Source: Streptomyces shenzhenensis
GTDB taxonomy: Bacteria > Actinomycetota > Actinomycetes > Streptomycetales > Streptomycetaceae
Length of the DNA: 64,000 bases
Direction: 5' to 3'
Assembly: GCF_021462265.1 (NCBI RefSeq)
Contig: NZ_JAJONF010000034.1
Span: 1-64,000 of the forward strand
The position numbers were made by a program, and so were the translations under genes. Positions 16,699 to 25,216 of this stretch are shown piece by piece; the stretch's first letter is position 1; every line of letters begins with the position of its first letter. Under the pieces are notes generated by a model. That model saw only the letters and a program-made list of their open reading frames with translations. It made no database searches and was not told the origin of the DNA.

Positions 16699-17631
16699 TC
16701 AGTCCTTTCCGGCGGTGAGGTCCAGGCGGTCGAGCCGCTCGGGGTCGGCCAGGATGTACATCTCGGTGATCCGGCCGTCGGCGACGGTGACCGCCGTGAC
16801 CGACAGCGGGCGCCCCTCGGGCGCGGTGACGACGCCGACCGAGCCGTTGACCAGCACCAGCCGCGCCCAGCCCGCGAACTGCCGGAAGGTGAAAGCCCCT
16901 TCGGCCACCGCCCGCGCACCGCGCAGCACCTTGGAGGCGGCCGCACCGCGCACCAGCGCCCCGGAGTCCACCCGCAGCACCACGTCCGGGTGGAGCACGG
17001 CGACCAGCGCCTCGAAGTCGCCGCCCCGCGAGGCGGCCAGGAAGGCCTCCAGCGCACGGCGTTGCCGGCCGAGGTCCGGGTCGCCGGTGGGCGTGGCGCC
17101 CTGAACCCGGCGGCGGGCCCGGCTGGCCAGCTGACGGGTGGCCGCCGAACTGCGTTCGACGATGGGCGCGATGTCGTCGAAGGGCACCGCGAACATGTCG
17201 TGCAGGACGAACGCCAGCCGCTCGGCGGGCTCCAGCGTCTCCAGGACGATGAGGAGAGCGACCCCGACGGAGTCCGTCTCCAGCGCCTCCTGTTCGGGGT
17301 CGACGCCCGGCAGCGGCCGGATCACCGGGTCGGGGACGAACGTCTCGTCGATGGACTGCTCGCGGCGCGCCGTACGGGAGCGCAGCATGTCCAGGCAGAC
17401 CCGGCCGACCACCGTGGTCAGCCAGCCGCCCAGGTTCCTGATCTCGTCCGCGTCCACCCGCCCGAGCCTGAGCCAGGCCTCCTGCACGGCGTCCTCGGCC
17501 TCGGCGAGCGAGCCGAGCATCCGGTAGGCCACCGCGCGCAGTTGGCCGCGGTGTTCCTGGAAGCGGTCCGCCAGCAGTTCCGCGTCCGTGCTCGTGCCGT
17601 CCATGCCGTCCATGGCATCCATGCCGCTCAT
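16699..17631 (-). CDS. ECF41-type RNA polymerase sigma factor
   Basis: A 310-residue sigma factor: region 2 (about 20-90, ADRFQEHRGQLRAVAYRMLGSLAEAEDAVQ), region 4 (about 120-180, ETLEPAERLAFVLHDMFAVPFDDIAPIVE) and a SnoaL-like C-terminal extension (about 195-310). Such extensions mark the ECF41/SigJ group, in which the extra domain controls activity in place of a separate anti-sigma factor. The ADPERLDRLD near the end resembles the conserved NPDKL element of that group. I start it at ATG 17631, followed by a Met/Asp-rich stretch. The usual ECF41 partner gene (carboxymuconolactone decarboxylase or oxidoreductase) is not adjacent; the gene lies 79 bp after a peptidase gene on the same strand. 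Confidence 0.88.
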   Translation of the reverse strand: MSGMDAMDGMDGTSTDAELLADRFQEHRGQLRAVAYRMLGSLAEAEDAVQEAWLRLGRVDADEIRNLGGWLTTVVGRVCLDMLRSRTARREQSIDETFVPDPVIRPLPGVDPEQEALETDSVGVALLIVLETLEPAERLAFVLHDMFAVPFDDIAPIVERSSAATRQLASRARRRVQGATPTGDPDLGRQRRALEAFLAASRGGDFEALVAVLHPDVVLRVDSGALVRGAAASKVLRGARAVAEGAFTFRQFAGWARLVLVNGSVGVVTAPEGRPLSVTAVTVADGRITEMYILADPERLDRLDLTAGKD

Positions 17632-17710
17632 GCCGTTCGTGTCCCCCCCCGTTCCTCCACGGCCGCAGACTATGCGGACCCGCCACGCCCGCAACTTCTT
17701 TTGCGGCGTG

Positions 17711-19012
17711 TCACGCCTCGTCGCGGGCGAGCTTCAGCAGCCGGTCCAGGACCCTCGGCGCGCCGGTGCGCAGTCCGTCGTGCTCGAACTCGTCGGTGAC
17801 CCAGGTGCGCAGGCCGCGGACGGCCCATGCGGTGCGCAGCGAGTGGCCGGCGTCGACGTACATGTCGTCGTGGTAGACGGCGGCGGCGACCGGGACCTCG
17901 TTGGCGGCGAGCCTGGCCGGGTCGTACAGCGGCTGCCAGTCGGTGCGGGCGGCGAGCAGGTCCGCCGCCGCCTTCAGGGGCCGCAGGGCCGGGTCGGTCT
18001 CGAACATCCAGGGGTGCACGGTCTCCCCGGTGAACAGCACCGGGGCGTCGCCGGCCAGCGCCTTGGCCGCGTCGAACTGCGGGAACTCGGCGCGCACCCG
18101 CTCGGCCGCCCAGGCGGTGGGACGGGCGTCCTGGCCGTAGACCGGCTCGTGGACCAGGGCGTACAGCGGGTTGCTCGCGTACGACAGCAGGCCCTGGACC
18201 TGCTCCTGGAAGGCGTCCGAGAGTTCGGGACCGGACGGAGTCCGGACGAAGGCGTCCTCCAGGAGGAAGTGCAGGCGGTGGCTGCCGTCGCTCATGCCCA
18301 GCATCAGGCCGAGGGACTGGAAGGCCTCGACGGTGAGCCGGTAGCCGTTGGGCAGCACGGTCTCGCGCTCCAGGAGGTGCTCGGCGATCCGGCGGGCCCG
18401 CTCGACGTCCTGCGGGTAGCGGTCGTAGTGCGCGGCGACCTTGCGCTCGACACGCGGGTAGGCGGCGCGGTAGACGTCGTCGGCGTGCGCGTCCAGGGAC
18501 GGCAGACCGCCGGTGATCACGGAGGTCTGCAGCCCCTCGGGGAAGAACGACAGGTACGTCACCGTGCAGAAGCCGCCGAAGCTCTGGCCGAGCGTCGTCC
18601 AGGGTGCGCCGCCGGTGAGCCGCGGGCGGATCGCCTCGCAGTCCCGGACGATCGAGTCGGCACGGAAGCGGGCCAGGTAGTCGGCCTGGGCGGCCGGGCC
18701 GCCGCGCAGCGGCAGGGTCTGCCGGCTGACCGGGGTGGAACGGCCGGTGCCGCGCTGGTCGAGGAGCAGGACGCGGTAGTCCTGCAGCGCCCGGTCGAGC
18801 CAGGCCTGCCGCCCGACGAAACGATTCGCTCCGAAGCCAGGACCACCCTGCAGGTACAGCAGCCAGGGCAGCTCCTGGCCCGCCTTGTCGCTCGCGACCG
18901 CCTCCCTGGCGAACAGTTCGATGGTCTCACCGCCCGGGTCCGCGTGGTCGAGGGGGACGGTGAAGTGGCGGTCGGTGAGGACGACGCCGGGCTGGCGATA
19001 GCTGAGGCTCAA
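17711..19012 (-). CDS. Alpha/beta hydrolase, proline iminopeptidase-like (S33)
   Basis: A 433-residue cytoplasmic hydrolase of peptidase family S33, expected to remove N-terminal proline from peptides. It has the oxyanion-hole motif LQGGPGFG, the conserved LLLDQRGTGRS, the nucleophile elbow GQSFGGF and a C-terminal EFEHDGLRTG that supplies the catalytic His. The start is taken at TTG 19012, six bases after GGGAG; the open frame extends to 19087 without a better site. Length and motifs match full-length family members. Confidence 0.85.
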   Translation of the reverse strand: MSLSYRQPGVVLTDRHFTVPLDHADPGGETIELFAREAVASDKAGQELPWLLYLQGGPGFGANRFVGRQAWLDRALQDYRVLLLDQRGTGRSTPVSRQTLPLRGGPAAQADYLARFRADSIVRDCEAIRPRLTGGAPWTTLGQSFGGFCTVTYLSFFPEGLQTSVITGGLPSLDAHADDVYRAAYPRVERKVAAHYDRYPQDVERARRIAEHLLERETVLPNGYRLTVEAFQSLGLMLGMSDGSHRLHFLLEDAFVRTPSGPELSDAFQEQVQGLLSYASNPLYALVHEPVYGQDARPTAWAAERVRAEFPQFDAAKALAGDAPVLFTGETVHPWMFETDPALRPLKAAADLLAARTDWQPLYDPARLAANEVPVAAAVYHDDMYVDAGHSLRTAWAVRGLRTWVTDEFEHDGLRTGAPRVLDRLLKLARDEA

Positions 19013-19109
19013 CGGTTCTCCCGGGACGGACGGACGGTCGCGTCCCAGTTCAGCACAGGTCCGGGACCGGCCCGCCCCCGGGATCAAGAAATCGTTACTG
19101 AATACCCGA

Positions 19110-20135
19110 TCAGCGGGCGGTGAGGCTGGAGCGGCGTACCACCAGTTCCGGCTGGAGCACCACCCGGCGGTGCTGGTGCGCCGCCTGCCCCTCGCGCTCC
19201 TCGGTCTCCTCCAGGAGCAGGTCCGCGGCCATCGCCCCCATGGTGATGGCGGGCTGGCGGACGGAGGTCAGCGGTACGGCGGCAGCGGCGGCGAACTCGA
19301 TGTCGTCGTAGCCGACGATCGCGAGGTCGTCCGGGACGACCACTCCGGCCGCGTACATGGCCTGCAGGACGCCGAGTGCGAGGAGGTCGTTGGCGCAGAA
19401 CACGGCGGTGGGCCGGTCGGCGAGGCCGAGCAGGCGGGCGCCCGCGTCCCGCCCGGCGGCCACGTCGAGCCGCTCGGTCGGCAGCTCGCGCAGCGCGCCG
19501 GGGCCGAGGCCGGCCTCGGCGAGGGCGTTCAGGGCACCGGTGCGCCGGTCGCGGACCTGGTTGAAGCCGGGCGGGCCGCTGACGTAGGCGATGGACCTGT
19601 GCCCGGCGTCGACGAGGTGACGCACCGCCAGCGCCCCGCCCGCCACGTCGTCGACGCTGACCGAGCACTCGGTGGTGCCCTCGGCGACCCGGTCGACCAG
19701 CACGAAGGGGATGCCGTGCCGGCGGAACGTCTCGATGTTGCGGCCGGTGGCGTCCGCCGGGGTGAGCAGGACGCCGCGTACCCGCTGCTCGGCGAAGAGC
19801 GCGAGGTACTCGGCCTCCTCGCCGGCGTTCTGCGCGCTGTTGCAGACCATCACACCGAGCCCGGCGTCCCGGGCCGCCCGCTCGGCGCCGCGGGCCACGT
19901 CCACGAAGAAGGGGTTGCCCATGTCGAGGACGAGCAGGCCCATGATCCGGCTGCGGCCCGCGCGCAGTTGGCGTGCGGACTCGCTGCGGACGTAGCCGAG
20001 CCGGTCGATCGCCGACTGCACCCGCGCCCGGGTCTCGCCGGCGACGGTGTCCGGGCGGTTGATGACGTTCGAGACCGTGCCCACCGAGACTCCGGCGGCG
20101 CGGGCGACGTCCTTGATACCCACCGACTGGGCCAT
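19110..20135 (-). CDS. LacI-family regulator, probable rhamnose repressor
   Basis: A 341-residue LacI/GalR protein. The N-terminal HTH and hinge are complete (IKDVARAAGVSVGTVSNVINRPDTVAGETRARVQ), followed by a sugar-binding-type effector domain (LLVLDMGNPFFVDVARG, VGYDDIEFA). It is the last gene on the minus strand of the rhamnose cluster, 101 bp after the BNR protein gene. By position it should repress both rhamnose operons through the palindromes at 26778-26789 and 26944-26955, with rhamnose or a phosphorylated derivative as inducer. This is inference from context and not from the sequence itself. Confidence 0.88.
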   Translation of the reverse strand: MAQSVGIKDVARAAGVSVGTVSNVINRPDTVAGETRARVQSAIDRLGYVRSESARQLRAGRSRIMGLLVLDMGNPFFVDVARGAERAARDAGLGVMVCNSAQNAGEEAEYLALFAEQRVRGVLLTPADATGRNIETFRRHGIPFVLVDRVAEGTTECSVSVDDVAGGALAVRHLVDAGHRSIAYVSGPPGFNQVRDRRTGALNALAEAGLGPGALRELPTERLDVAAGRDAGARLLGLADRPTAVFCANDLLALGVLQAMYAAGVVVPDDLAIVGYDDIEFAAAAAVPLTSVRQPAITMGAMAADLLLEETEEREGQAAHQHRRVVLQPELVVRRSSLTAR

Positions 20136-20236
20136 CGGGCGAGACCTCCAGGAAACATGGACGGCGCCTTCACAGCACGGAAGGGCACATCGGGAAGGGC
20201 TTCACATTACGACATGACTTCGCACACCGGTCCGGC

Positions 20237-21661
20237 TCAGCCGGGCAGCGCGAAGTCGACGACGTGGAGAGCCGAGGGTGTCGTACCGCTCGACGTCTCC
20301 TGGTACATGAACGACAGCACGTTGTCCGCCTTGACCCGCATCTCGTCGATCACGACCTCGCCGAAGGCGTTCAGGCCGCTGCCGTCGTGGAGCAGCGTCC
20401 AGTCCGAGTACCCGGATGCCTTGGACGCGCCGGCGATCCGCCCGTAGGGGAACACCGCGTACGCGTTGTCGTACTTGTCCAGGACCAGTTTGGTGCGCTG
20501 GCTGGAGTTCAGTGCGACGGGTATCTCGGTCTTCTGCCAGGTGCCGGCGGAGTTCTTGCGCAGGTGGAAGGCGCGGCCGTTGGCTGTGCGGTCGGCGACG
20601 TAGTCCGTGGTGCACTGGCCGAAGCGTCCGGGGACATAACTGATGATCGCGTGCGGAAGGCCGGCGGAGTCTGTCCACTGGCTCTCCTGGTTCATCAGGG
20701 AGTGGTCGGGGCTGAGGGGGTCGACGACCAGCCCCGCGTCGGTGACGGCCACGGTGTCCGGGCTGCCGGTGGTGGCGACGAGGGCGCCCGCGTCGTTGTG
20801 CCAGCTCCGGCCGCGGTCGGTGGAGTAGACGTAGCCGGTGTCGTGGTTGGTGATCCCGCCGCTGTCGCACATCACGGCGGCGCTCTGCTCGCGCCAGGTG
20901 AAGAAGGAGTGCAGCCGCCCGTTGACGTCGTAGTCGATGCCGTGCAGGTACATGTTGCGGGCGGTGCTGGAGCCGTGCGAGCTGGTGTAGGTGCCGGTGG
21001 AGGCGGACCACTCGCCGAGCGCCGTCCAGGACGAACCGTCGTACTCCGCGAGGGCGTTGCGGCCGTTGCCGGAGATGCCGACGCGGTAGCTGAGCTGCAG
21101 CTTGCCCTCGGGCGTGGAGACGAACTGCGGGTAGGTGAACTGGGAGGTGAGCGACACCCCGTCCAAGGACGTCTGTACGGCGCCGAAGACGGCCGCGGTC
21201 CAGGTGGTGGAGCCGGGGTTGTCGAGCAGCCCGGCGACCGACTTCACGTAGAAGAAGCCGTCGCTGTGCGAGTCCATGTTGATGTGCAGCCGGCCGTCGG
21301 TCTTCGACACGCCCATGGAGATGACGTTGTGCGAGTCGCTGGACTTGAGCTGGTGGGCGAGGGTGACGGTCGACCACGCCGGTCCGCCGAGCACCCGGCG
21401 CCCGATGACCGCGGAGCCGCTCGCGGTGTACCAGCCGGCGTACTGGTAGCCCTTGTACGTGAACAGGCCGTTCTTCTGGAAGGAGTTGTTGTTGACCAGG
21501 CCGTCGTAGGAGACGAAGAAGATGGCCTGGGCGTCGAGTTGCGTGGTCTGCTGCTTGTTCACGGACGGCCCGGGGGTGGCCGCGCGGGCGGTGCCGGCGG
21601 CGAGGGCGGGGGTGGCCACGGCGCCGACGAGGGCGGCGCCCAGTACGGTACGTCTTTTCAC
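20237..21661 (-). CDS. Secreted BNR_4 beta-propeller protein, possible polysaccharide lyase
   Basis: A 474-residue exported protein. The N-terminus has a twin-arginine-like signal (MKRRTVLGAALVG) with a cleavage site near residue 28. The mature part resembles the BNR_4 family of beta-propellers (YKGYQYAGWYT, HNVISMGVSKTDGRLHINMDSH, YSTDRGRSW), which includes ulvan lyases of PL24/PL25 cutting next to rhamnose, though many members are uncharacterised. It lies 22 bp after the rhamnose mutarotase gene in the rhamnose import operon. A role in releasing rhamnose from a uronic-acid-containing polysaccharide is therefore likely, but catalytic residues cannot be assigned by eye. Confidence 0.75.
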   Translation of the reverse strand: MKRRTVLGAALVGAVATPALAAGTARAATPGPSVNKQQTTQLDAQAIFFVSYDGLVNNNSFQKNGLFTYKGYQYAGWYTASGSAVIGRRVLGGPAWSTVTLAHQLKSSDSHNVISMGVSKTDGRLHINMDSHSDGFFYVKSVAGLLDNPGSTTWTAAVFGAVQTSLDGVSLTSQFTYPQFVSTPEGKLQLSYRVGISGNGRNALAEYDGSSWTALGEWSASTGTYTSSHGSSTARNMYLHGIDYDVNGRLHSFFTWREQSAAVMCDSGGITNHDTGYVYSTDRGRSWHNDAGALVATTGSPDTVAVTDAGLVVDPLSPDHSLMNQESQWTDSAGLPHAIISYVPGRFGQCTTDYVADRTANGRAFHLRKNSAGTWQKTEIPVALNSSQRTKLVLDKYDNAYAVFPYGRIAGASKASGYSDWTLLHDGSGLNAFGEVVIDEMRVKADNVLSFMYQETSSGTTPSALHVVDFALPG

Positions 21662-21683
21662 GAGCGGCTCCTGGGGGGACGGG

Positions 21684-22004
21684 TCAGGCGAGGTGGAACA
21701 CTTCGGTGAGCGGTTTCATCGCCTCGTCGGGACGGGCGCCGTCGAGGGATTCGAAGAAGGGACCCATCTCGGCCTGCCAGCGGGTGTTGACCTCGGTGGC
21801 TTCCATGCCGGCCAGGGCGGCGTCGAAGTCCTCGGTCTCCAGGTAGCCGACCAGCAGGCCGTCGTCACGCAGGAAGAGGGAGTAGTTGTGCCAGCCGGTG
21901 GCGGAGAGCGCTGCGCGCATCTCCGGCCACACGGCGGCATGGCGTTCGCGGTACTCGGCGATGCGGTCCTGCCGGACCTTGAGCAGGAAACAGACGCGTT
22001 GCAT
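21684..22004 (-). CDS. rhaM: L-rhamnose mutarotase
   Basis: A 106-residue protein of the RhaM/RhaU family (dimeric alpha-beta barrel), which interconverts the anomers of L-rhamnose so that the right form reaches the isomerase. It shows MQRVCFLLKVRQDRIAEYRE, HAAVWPEM (catalytic His), NYSLFLRDDGLLVGY and NTRWQAEM. The length is normal for the family. The start at 22004 lies 17 bp after the binding-protein gene, with GGGAGCGG just upstream. It belongs to the minus-strand rhamnose operon. Confidence 0.93.
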   Translation of the reverse strand: MQRVCFLLKVRQDRIAEYRERHAAVWPEMRAALSATGWHNYSLFLRDDGLLVGYLETEDFDAALAGMEATEVNTRWQAEMGPFFESLDGARPDEAMKPLTEVFHLA

Positions 22005-22021
22005 GAAGTACCGCTCCCGGA

Positions 22022-23101
22022 TCAGAAGTTGAAGCTGTCGATGTTCGAGGCGTTGAACACGGTCGGCTTGCCGAGGCTGATCACGCCGTCCTTGCCGATG
22101 GTGTAGCTGGTGGAGCCGGCCTTGAAGGTCTCGCCCTCCTTGCCGGTGATCTGGCCGGAGGCCAGTGCGACGGCGGTACGGGCGGCGAGGTCGCCGAGCT
22201 TCGCCGGGTCCCACAGCTCGAAGGCGGAGACGGTACCGTTCTTGACGTACTTGCGCATGTCGTTCGGGGTGCCGAGGCCGGTCAGCTCGACCTTGCCCTT
22301 GTACTTGGAGCCGGACAGGTACTGAGCGGCGGCCTTGATGCCGACGGTGGTCGGGGAGATGATCCCCTTCAGGTTCGGGTACTCCTGGAGCAGACCCTGG
22401 GTCTGCTGGAAGGACTGCTGGGCGTCGTCGTTGCCGTAGGCGACCTTGACCAGCTTGACGTCCTTGTACTTCGGGAGGGCCAGCTCCTTCTTCATGTAGT
22501 CGATCCAGGTGTTCTGGTTGGTCGCGGTCTGCGCGGCCGACAGGATCGCGATCTGGCCCTTGTAGCCGATCTGCTTCGCGAGCAGCTGCACCTCGGTACG
22601 GCCCAGGTCCTCGGCGCTGGCCTGCGAGATGAAGGCGTTGCGGCAGTCGGCGGTGGTGTCGGAGTCGTAGGTGACGACCTTGATGCCGTTGCTCATGGCC
22701 TGCTTCAGCGCGGTGCACAGGGCGCCCGGGTCCTGCGCGGACACGGCCATCGCGTCGACCTGCTGCTGGGTGAGCGTGTTGACGTAGGAGACCTGGCCGG
22801 AGGTGTCGGTGGCGCTGGAGGGGCCGACCTCCTTGTAGCTGGAGCCGAGCTCCTTCAGGGCCGCCTCGCCGCCCTTGTCGGCGGAGGTGAAGTAGGGGTT
22901 GTTGACCTGCTTGGGCAGGAAACCGACGGTCAGGCCCTTCTTGGTGGCCGCGTTCGGGTCGGCGGTGCCGGCCGCCGCGTTGGAGCTGCTGCCGCTCTTC
23001 ACGTCGCTCTTGGTGGTGCCGCCACAGGCGGTCACGGCGAGGGCGAGGGAGGAGACGGTGGCGACGGCCGCACAGGCACGGCGGATCGACGACTTGCGCA
23101 T
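22022..23101 (-). CDS. rhaS: Rhamnose ABC transporter substrate-binding lipoprotein
   Basis: A 359-residue CUT2 binding protein with a signal peptide and lipobox (AVTACGG, Cys 26), a short Ser/Ala-rich linker and then the binding domain (GFLPKQVNNPYFT, VVTYDSDT, ISPTTVGIKAAAQYL). The overall pattern is that of RhaS/LsrB-type proteins, and the rhamnose genes around it decide the ligand. It is followed by the mutarotase and preceded (38 bp) by a permease gene in the same operon. Confidence 0.93.
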   Translation of the reverse strand: MRKSSIRRACAAVATVSSLALAVTACGGTTKSDVKSGSSSNAAAGTADPNAATKKGLTVGFLPKQVNNPYFTSADKGGEAALKELGSSYKEVGPSSATDTSGQVSYVNTLTQQQVDAMAVSAQDPGALCTALKQAMSNGIKVVTYDSDTTADCRNAFISQASAEDLGRTEVQLLAKQIGYKGQIAILSAAQTATNQNTWIDYMKKELALPKYKDVKLVKVAYGNDDAQQSFQQTQGLLQEYPNLKGIISPTTVGIKAAAQYLSGSKYKGKVELTGLGTPNDMRKYVKNGTVSAFELWDPAKLGDLAARTAVALASGQITGKEGETFKAGSTSYTIGKDGVISLGKPTVFNASNIDSFNF

Positions 23102-23139
23102 GGCGTTTTTCCTTTACGAAGGGTTGAGCGGGGAGGGTG

Positions 23140-24153
23140 TCATGCGGCAGGCGTTGGGGGAGCCTGGGAAACCGGCGCCGAGGCGGCCCGGCGGCCGGCC
23201 CTCGCGACGGAGATCTGGCGTGCGACCCGGGGGCCGAGCACGGAGACGACGAGCAGGACGCCGGTGACGACGATCTGCGACTGGGCGGAGACGTTCAGCA
23301 GGCTCATCACGTTCTGCAGGGCGCCCAGCAGGAACACACCGGCGATCGCGCCGCCGAGCGTGCCCTTGCCGCCGTCGAAGTCGATCCCGCCGAGCAGCAC
23401 CGAGGCGACGACGGAGAGTTCGAGGCCGGTGGCGTTGTCGTAGCGGGCGCTGGCGTAGTGCAGGGCCCAGAAGATTCCGGTGAGGGAGGCCATGAACCCG
23501 GTCGCGACGAAGAGGATCAGCTTGTTGCGCTTCACCCTGATCCCCGCGAACCGTGCCGCCTCCTCGCTCGCGCCGATCGCGAACAGCGACCGCCCGAACG
23601 GGGTGGCGTGCAGGACGACGACGGCGATGGCGAGCAGGACCAGGAAGGGCAGGAAGGCCTGCGGGAGGAAGGAGTTCCCGAGCCGTCCGGCGGCGAAGTC
23701 CAGGTACTGGGTGGGGAAGTCGGTGACCGCGTCGGAGCCGAGAACGATCTGGGCGATGCCCCGGTAGGCGGCGAGGGTGCCGATGGTGACGGCGAGGGAG
23801 GGCAGCCCGAGCCGGGTCACCAGCAGGCCGTTGACCAGCCCGCACACCACCCCGAGCAGCAGGCACAGCGGGATGATCTGCTCGATGGGCAGGCCCGCGT
23901 TCCACAGCTTGCCCATCACCGCGCCGGACAGGCCGGCCGTGGAGGCCACCGACAGGTCGATCTCGCCGGAGACGACCAGCAGGGTCATCGGCAGCGCGAT
24001 CAGCGCGACGGGCAGGGTGTTGCCGATCAGGAACGACAGGTTGAGCGAGTTGCCGAAGCCGTCGACGGTGGAGAAGGACAGCAGGAGCAGGACGACCAGC
24101 AGGGCGCCCACGACGGTGTCCCAGCGGACGGCTCGGGTCAGGGACTCAGGCAC
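23140..24153 (-). CDS. rhaQ: Rhamnose ABC transporter permease 2
   Basis: A 337-residue CUT2 permease with eight to ten membrane segments and the conserved SGEIDLSV loop, followed by GGIDFDGGKGTLGGAIAG near the C-terminus. It begins with GTG at 24153, overlapping the end of the preceding permease gene by eight bases. With its neighbour it makes a heterodimeric channel, as in rhizobial RhaPQ; which of the two corresponds to RhaP or RhaQ is assigned by order only. Confidence 0.9.
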   Translation of the reverse strand: MPESLTRAVRWDTVVGALLVVLLLLSFSTVDGFGNSLNLSFLIGNTLPVALIALPMTLLVVSGEIDLSVASTAGLSGAVMGKLWNAGLPIEQIIPLCLLLGVVCGLVNGLLVTRLGLPSLAVTIGTLAAYRGIAQIVLGSDAVTDFPTQYLDFAAGRLGNSFLPQAFLPFLVLLAIAVVVLHATPFGRSLFAIGASEEAARFAGIRVKRNKLILFVATGFMASLTGIFWALHYASARYDNATGLELSVVASVLLGGIDFDGGKGTLGGAIAGVFLLGALQNVMSLLNVSAQSQIVVTGVLLVVSVLGPRVARQISVARAGRRAASAPVSQAPPTPAA

Positions 24154-25216
24154 GAGCCTCCCCCTTCTGTACGGCGGACTTCTCGAAGGCCGACTTCTTC
24201 TTCAGGGCGGCCGCCACCCGCTGGGCCACGATCCGGTCGACCGCGATGGCGAGCAGGAGCAGCACGCCGTTGATGGCGAGCACCCACACCGAGCTGACGC
24301 CGAGGGCGGGCAGCACGCTGTTGATGGAGGTCAGCAGCAGGGCGCCGAGGGCCGCGCCGTAGACGCTGCCGGAGCCGCCGGTGAAGACGACGCCGCCGAC
24401 CACGACCGCGCTGACGACGGTGAGTTCGTAGCCGTTGCCGGTGCTGGAGTCGACGTTGCCGAACCGGGCCAGGTACATGGCGCCGGCGAGACCGGCGAGA
24501 GCGCCGCAGAACGTGTAGGCGACCAGGATCCGCTTGCGGACCGCGATGCCGGCGAGCCGGGCGGCCTCCGGATTGGAGCCGAGGGCGTACAGTTCGCGGC
24601 CGCTGCCGAAGTGCTTGAGGTAGTAGGCGGTGCCCACCAGTACGGCGAGCGCGATCAGCGCCAGGTACGGTACGGCGCCGAGACCGCCGGAGCCGAAGTC
24701 GACGAAGGATCCCGGCAGGTCGGCCGCGGTGATCTGGCGGGAGCCGACCCAGATGGAGTCGATGCCGCGGATGATGTACAGCGTGCCCAGGGTGACCACC
24801 AGCGCGGGCACCTGGCCGAGGCTGACGAGCAGTCCGTTGAGCAGGCCGAAGCCGATGCCGAGCAGGACCGCGAGGACGATGGCGACGACCGGGTTGCCGC
24901 CACCGTGCAGATAGGTGCCGGCGGCGAAGGCGCTGATGCCGAGGGTGGAGCCGACGGACAGGTCGACGTTGCGGGTGATGACCACCAGTGACTGGCCGGT
25001 GGCGACCAGGACCAGGATGGTCGCGTTCAGGAGCAGGTCCTTGACGCCCTGCTCGGACAGGAACTGGCTGTTGCCGGCCTGGGTGACGCCGATCATCGCC
25101 AGGAAGACGATCAGGATGGCGAGTTCGCGCATCTTGAAGACGCGGTCGACCAGGCGGGTGCCGCTGGAGGCGGGCACCTCGGTGACGGGGGCTTCGTTGG
25201 GTGTGGTCACCGTCAT
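24146..25216 (-). CDS. rhaP: Rhamnose ABC transporter permease 1
   Basis: A 356-residue CUT2 permease. It carries the family loop TRNVDLSVGSTLG, a C-terminal GGVVFTGGSGSVYGA and a short basic tail. The ATG at 25216 overlaps the stop of the ATPase gene (ATGA), so the start is firm even though the frame is open to 25795. It is translated right after the ATPase and pairs with the next permease. Confidence 0.92.
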   Translation of the reverse strand: MTVTTPNEAPVTEVPASSGTRLVDRVFKMRELAILIVFLAMIGVTQAGNSQFLSEQGVKDLLLNATILVLVATGQSLVVITRNVDLSVGSTLGISAFAAGTYLHGGGNPVVAIVLAVLLGIGFGLLNGLLVSLGQVPALVVTLGTLYIIRGIDSIWVGSRQITAADLPGSFVDFGSGGLGAVPYLALIALAVLVGTAYYLKHFGSGRELYALGSNPEAARLAGIAVRKRILVAYTFCGALAGLAGAMYLARFGNVDSSTGNGYELTVVSAVVVGGVVFTGGSGSVYGAALGALLLTSINSVLPALGVSSVWVLAINGVLLLLAIAVDRIVAQRVAAALKKKSAFEKSAVQKGEARA

